NCBI GenBank assembly: GCA_946618395.1
Contig: CAMOLD010000003.1
Location: 1 to 32,882, forward strand
From: an uncultured Clostridia bacterium
Lineage (GTDB): Bacteria > Bacillota > Clostridia > Oscillospirales > CAG-272
Direction of reading: 5' to 3'
DNA length: 32,882 nucleotides
A model generated the notes under the pieces. The model was not told the DNA's origin, made no database searches, and was given only the letters and a program-made list of their open reading frames with translations. A program made the translations under genes and the position numbers. Position 1 is the stretch's first letter. Each line of letters opens with the position of its first letter. Positions 30,761-32,882 of the stretch are shown here, one piece after another.

Positions 30761-32882
30761 ATGATGAAGAAAATAATCGCCCTGTTGCTCTGCCTTGCCG
30801 TCTTTGTTGGCATTTTTGCAGGATGCGGAGGGCTTTCGGGAAAGGATAAAGGCGCTTATATCCCGGTATCGCTGAACGCGGAAACGTTTGATTTTGACCC
30901 CGCAAACGCCTACCATAACACCGATAGCCTGAATATTCTCGGCTTGATTTACGAGCCGTTGTTCACTGTGGATTCCAACGGCAAAATCAAACCTGCGCTT
31001 GCAAAAAGCTACCGGACCTATACGGATGACGAAGGCGTCCACATGGATATCTCCATCAAATCCACCAATTGGAGCGACGGCACGGCGCTGACGGCAAACG
31101 ACATTGTGTATGCCTGGAACCGTCTTTTGGACCCGAGCAACCGTTTTTCTGCCGCTTCCCTGTTGTTTGACATCAAAAATGCGCGCGCCTACAACCGCGG
31201 GCTGACGACCGACCTTGCCATTGAGGCAATCGAGCAGCAAAAAATTCGCCTGACCTTTGAAGGCCCCATTGATGAAAACGCCTTCCTTCTCAACCTGACA
31301 AACGTTGCAACCGCTCCGCTTTATGAATACGCCGTTTTGGGCAATCCCGACTGGGCAAAAAGCAATGCCGACATTTTAACAAACGGTCCGTTCAAGCTGG
31401 TTTCCATTGAGTATGTTGACGATCTGAACGAACATGAGTTCTCCTTCACCGTTTCGGATGACTATATCTTTGATTCCAAGGGCAATCGGATGCTGGATGA
31501 AAACGGAAATCCCAAAAAAGCCAGCTCCTCCGCCAAAAAGATCCGCAGTTTCGTTTTGGAACGCAACGCCTACTATTACCGCGACAAGAGCCGCGATGCC
31601 CTGGATAAATACGTTACCCCCTATCGGATCCTGGTGGACTGCACAAAGACCGACAGCGAAATTTTGCAGGATTACAAAGACAACAAGCTCTTTTATATCG
31701 ATTCCATTCCGCTTTCTTTGCGCAAAGACGACTATGTGACCAAATATACCAAGGTGAGCGACGCGCTTTCCACCTTCGTTTGCTATCTGAACGAAACGGC
31801 CCAGATTAACGGCGTGGCGATTTTTGCCGACGTTCATGTCCGCCAGGCGCTTTCCCTTGTCCTTGACCGCGATGCAATTGCAAAAGAGATCGTCTATGCC
31901 GAGGCGGCAACCGGACTGGTCAGCAACGGCATTTTTGAAAAAGGAACTTCCGGCTCTTTCCGCAAATCCGGCGGCGCACTGCTTGCAACAAGCGCAAATC
32001 TGGAAGCGGCAAAAGAAGAACTCAAACAAGTCGAAATTTCCGGTTTCAGCGCTTCCAAATATTCTTTCACCATCAAGGTTGCAAGCCATGACGAAGTGCA
32101 GATTCGTATGGCGGAAATGATTGCCGAAGCTTGGAGTTCTTTGGGCTTCCGCGTCACCGTTCAAAAAATGTATGCCATTGAGAACAACGACTTTATTGCG
32201 CAGGATGGCAAGGAAGTCAAAAAAACCAACGCCTGCGACGATCTGTTTACCGAAGCCTTGCAAAGAGGCGATTTCCAAGCGATTGTGTTTGACTACAACG
32301 CCTATGCGCCCACGGCTTATGCAATGCTTTCCTCCTTTGCAACCGGCTTTGCCGGCGGATCTTCCCGCTCGCAATCCGGCGATTACACCATGATCTCTCA
32401 TATCACCGGCTATAACAGCACGGAATATAACACTTTGATGGAGGCAATCTATCTGCTTCCCTATTTCTCGCAGCTGGATCCCGACCCCAACGCAAAGCTC
32501 TTTGACAACCCGGACACCAATCCTTATTTGAGCCTTGGCTTTGAAGATTACGAGGATTATATTCTCACTTACAGAACCATCAACCGGCTCTATGCAAAAT
32601 ACAACATCGAAACGACTGATAACTCCAAAAAATGGGAAGAGCAAAAAGCCATTCTGCTTCACGAAGCCGAAAAACTGCTGATGAACGATATGCCGGTCAT
32701 CCCGGTCATCTTCAACAAGCAGGCAACCCTGACAAGCAAAAAGCTCTCCAATGTTTCTTCCAACTATTTTATCCCCGCGCTTTTTACCAAGACGAAGTTG
32801 AAGAATTACAAAGATTACATTTATGTGTTCTATGATTTCCCCAAATCGGTCAACTGGGAAAACTTCGGGCTGACGGAAGAAC
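30761..32882 (+). CDS. oligopeptide-type ABC transporter substrate-binding lipoprotein, 3' end outside window
   Basis: The frame is open to the right edge (707 residues visible). A lipoprotein signal peptide (KK at 3-4, hydrophobic core, lipobox IFAGC with Cys22) would anchor it to the outer face of the membrane. The mature part is an SBP_bac_5 (OppA/DppA) protein: LGLIYEPLFTVDSNG, TNWSDGTALTANDIVYAWNRLLDP, ILTNGPFKL, FADVHVRQALSLVLDRDAI and AEAWSSLGFRV. It captures peptides or similar ligands for an ABC importer whose other subunits may lie beyond the window. It is longer than typical OppA (about 540 residues), with inserts such as residues around 230-260 (DSKGNRMLDENGNPKK). Two ATGs (30761, 30764) are possible; AAGGAGG fits the first better. 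Confidence 0.9.
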   Translation, partial: MMKKIIALLLCLAVFVGIFAGCGGLSGKDKGAYIPVSLNAETFDFDPANAYHNTDSLNILGLIYEPLFTVDSNGKIKPALAKSYRTYTDDEGVHMDISIKSTNWSDGTALTANDIVYAWNRLLDPSNRFSAASLLFDIKNARAYNRGLTTDLAIEAIEQQKIRLTFEGPIDENAFLLNLTNVATAPLYEYAVLGNPDWAKSNADILTNGPFKLVSIEYVDDLNEHEFSFTVSDDYIFDSKGNRMLDENGNPKKASSSAKKIRSFVLERNAYYYRDKSRDALDKYVTPYRILVDCTKTDSEILQDYKDNKLFYIDSIPLSLRKDDYVTKYTKVSDALSTFVCYLNETAQINGVAIFADVHVRQALSLVLDRDAIAKEIVYAEAATGLVSNGIFEKGTSGSFRKSGGALLATSANLEAAKEELKQVEISGFSASKYSFTIKVASHDEVQIRMAEMIAEAWSSLGFRVTVQKMYAIENNDFIAQDGKEVKKTNACDDLFTEALQRGDFQAIVFDYNAYAPTAYAMLSSFATGFAGGSSRSQSGDYTMISHITGYNSTEYNTLMEAIYLLPYFSQLDPDPNAKLFDNPDTNPYLSLGFEDYEDYILTYRTINRLYAKYNIETTDNSKKWEEQKAILLHEAEKLLMNDMPVIPVIFNKQATLTSKKLSNVSSNYFIPALFTKTKLKNYKDYIYVFYDFPKSVNWENFGLTEE

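Overview
The window looks like a chromosomal segment from an anaerobic, endospore-forming Bacillota of the class Clostridia. This is an inference from content: the forespore sigma factor sigG, the germination protease gpr next to a SpoIIP homologue, a clostridial-type relA-dtd-hemZ gene order, cdaA, HemZ rather than aerobic haem enzymes, and strong AGGAGG ribosome-binding sites throughout. I cannot name the genus. I saw no phage, insertion sequence, tRNA, rRNA or CRISPR array; the region is densely packed core genome.

Layout. Positions 1-9322 (minus strand) form one probable seven-gene transcript from a single strong promoter: cdaA (c-di-AMP synthase), a 72-residue membrane stub resembling the first helix of CdaR, a COG2509-type FAD protein, recJ, a bifunctional Rel, dtd, and hemZ, which runs off the left edge. 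Next, also on the minus strand, come pncB (NAD salvage), sigG, and an nfeD-SPFH membrane pair, each unit with its own promoter or terminator. At 13386-13482 transcription diverges. A lysine riboswitch with a terminator leads on the plus strand into an NhaC-family transporter that carries four DnaJ-type CxxCxGxG motifs at its N-terminus.

Positions 15635-21952 hold a plus-strand operon: a phosphoglycerate-mutase-like protein (the family proposed to be an alternative homoserine kinase), lepB, rbgA, rnhB, yraN, an M19 dipeptidase and threonine synthase. The two likely threonine genes sit at its two ends, and the lysine-controlled transporter lies just upstream, so this part of the window has an aspartate-family amino-acid theme. 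Then follow a DUF1540 protein (minus), a metallophosphoesterase, and the proteostasis set tig, clpP and clpX (plus).

From 26688 to 30650 the minus strand returns. It holds a cysteine-rich protein of unknown function, a LexA-like (HTH plus S24) repressor, a SpoIIP homologue that has lost its predicted catalytic residues, and gpr. The right edge holds an incomplete oligopeptide-type lipoprotein gene.

Most notable points: the zinc-module transporter behind a lysine riboswitch; the apparently inactive SpoIIP; the truncated CdaR-like stub in a transcript carrying both c-di-AMP and (p)ppGpp enzymes; and a 15-base word, GAAAATACCGCAAAA, that occurs five times exactly in this short window.
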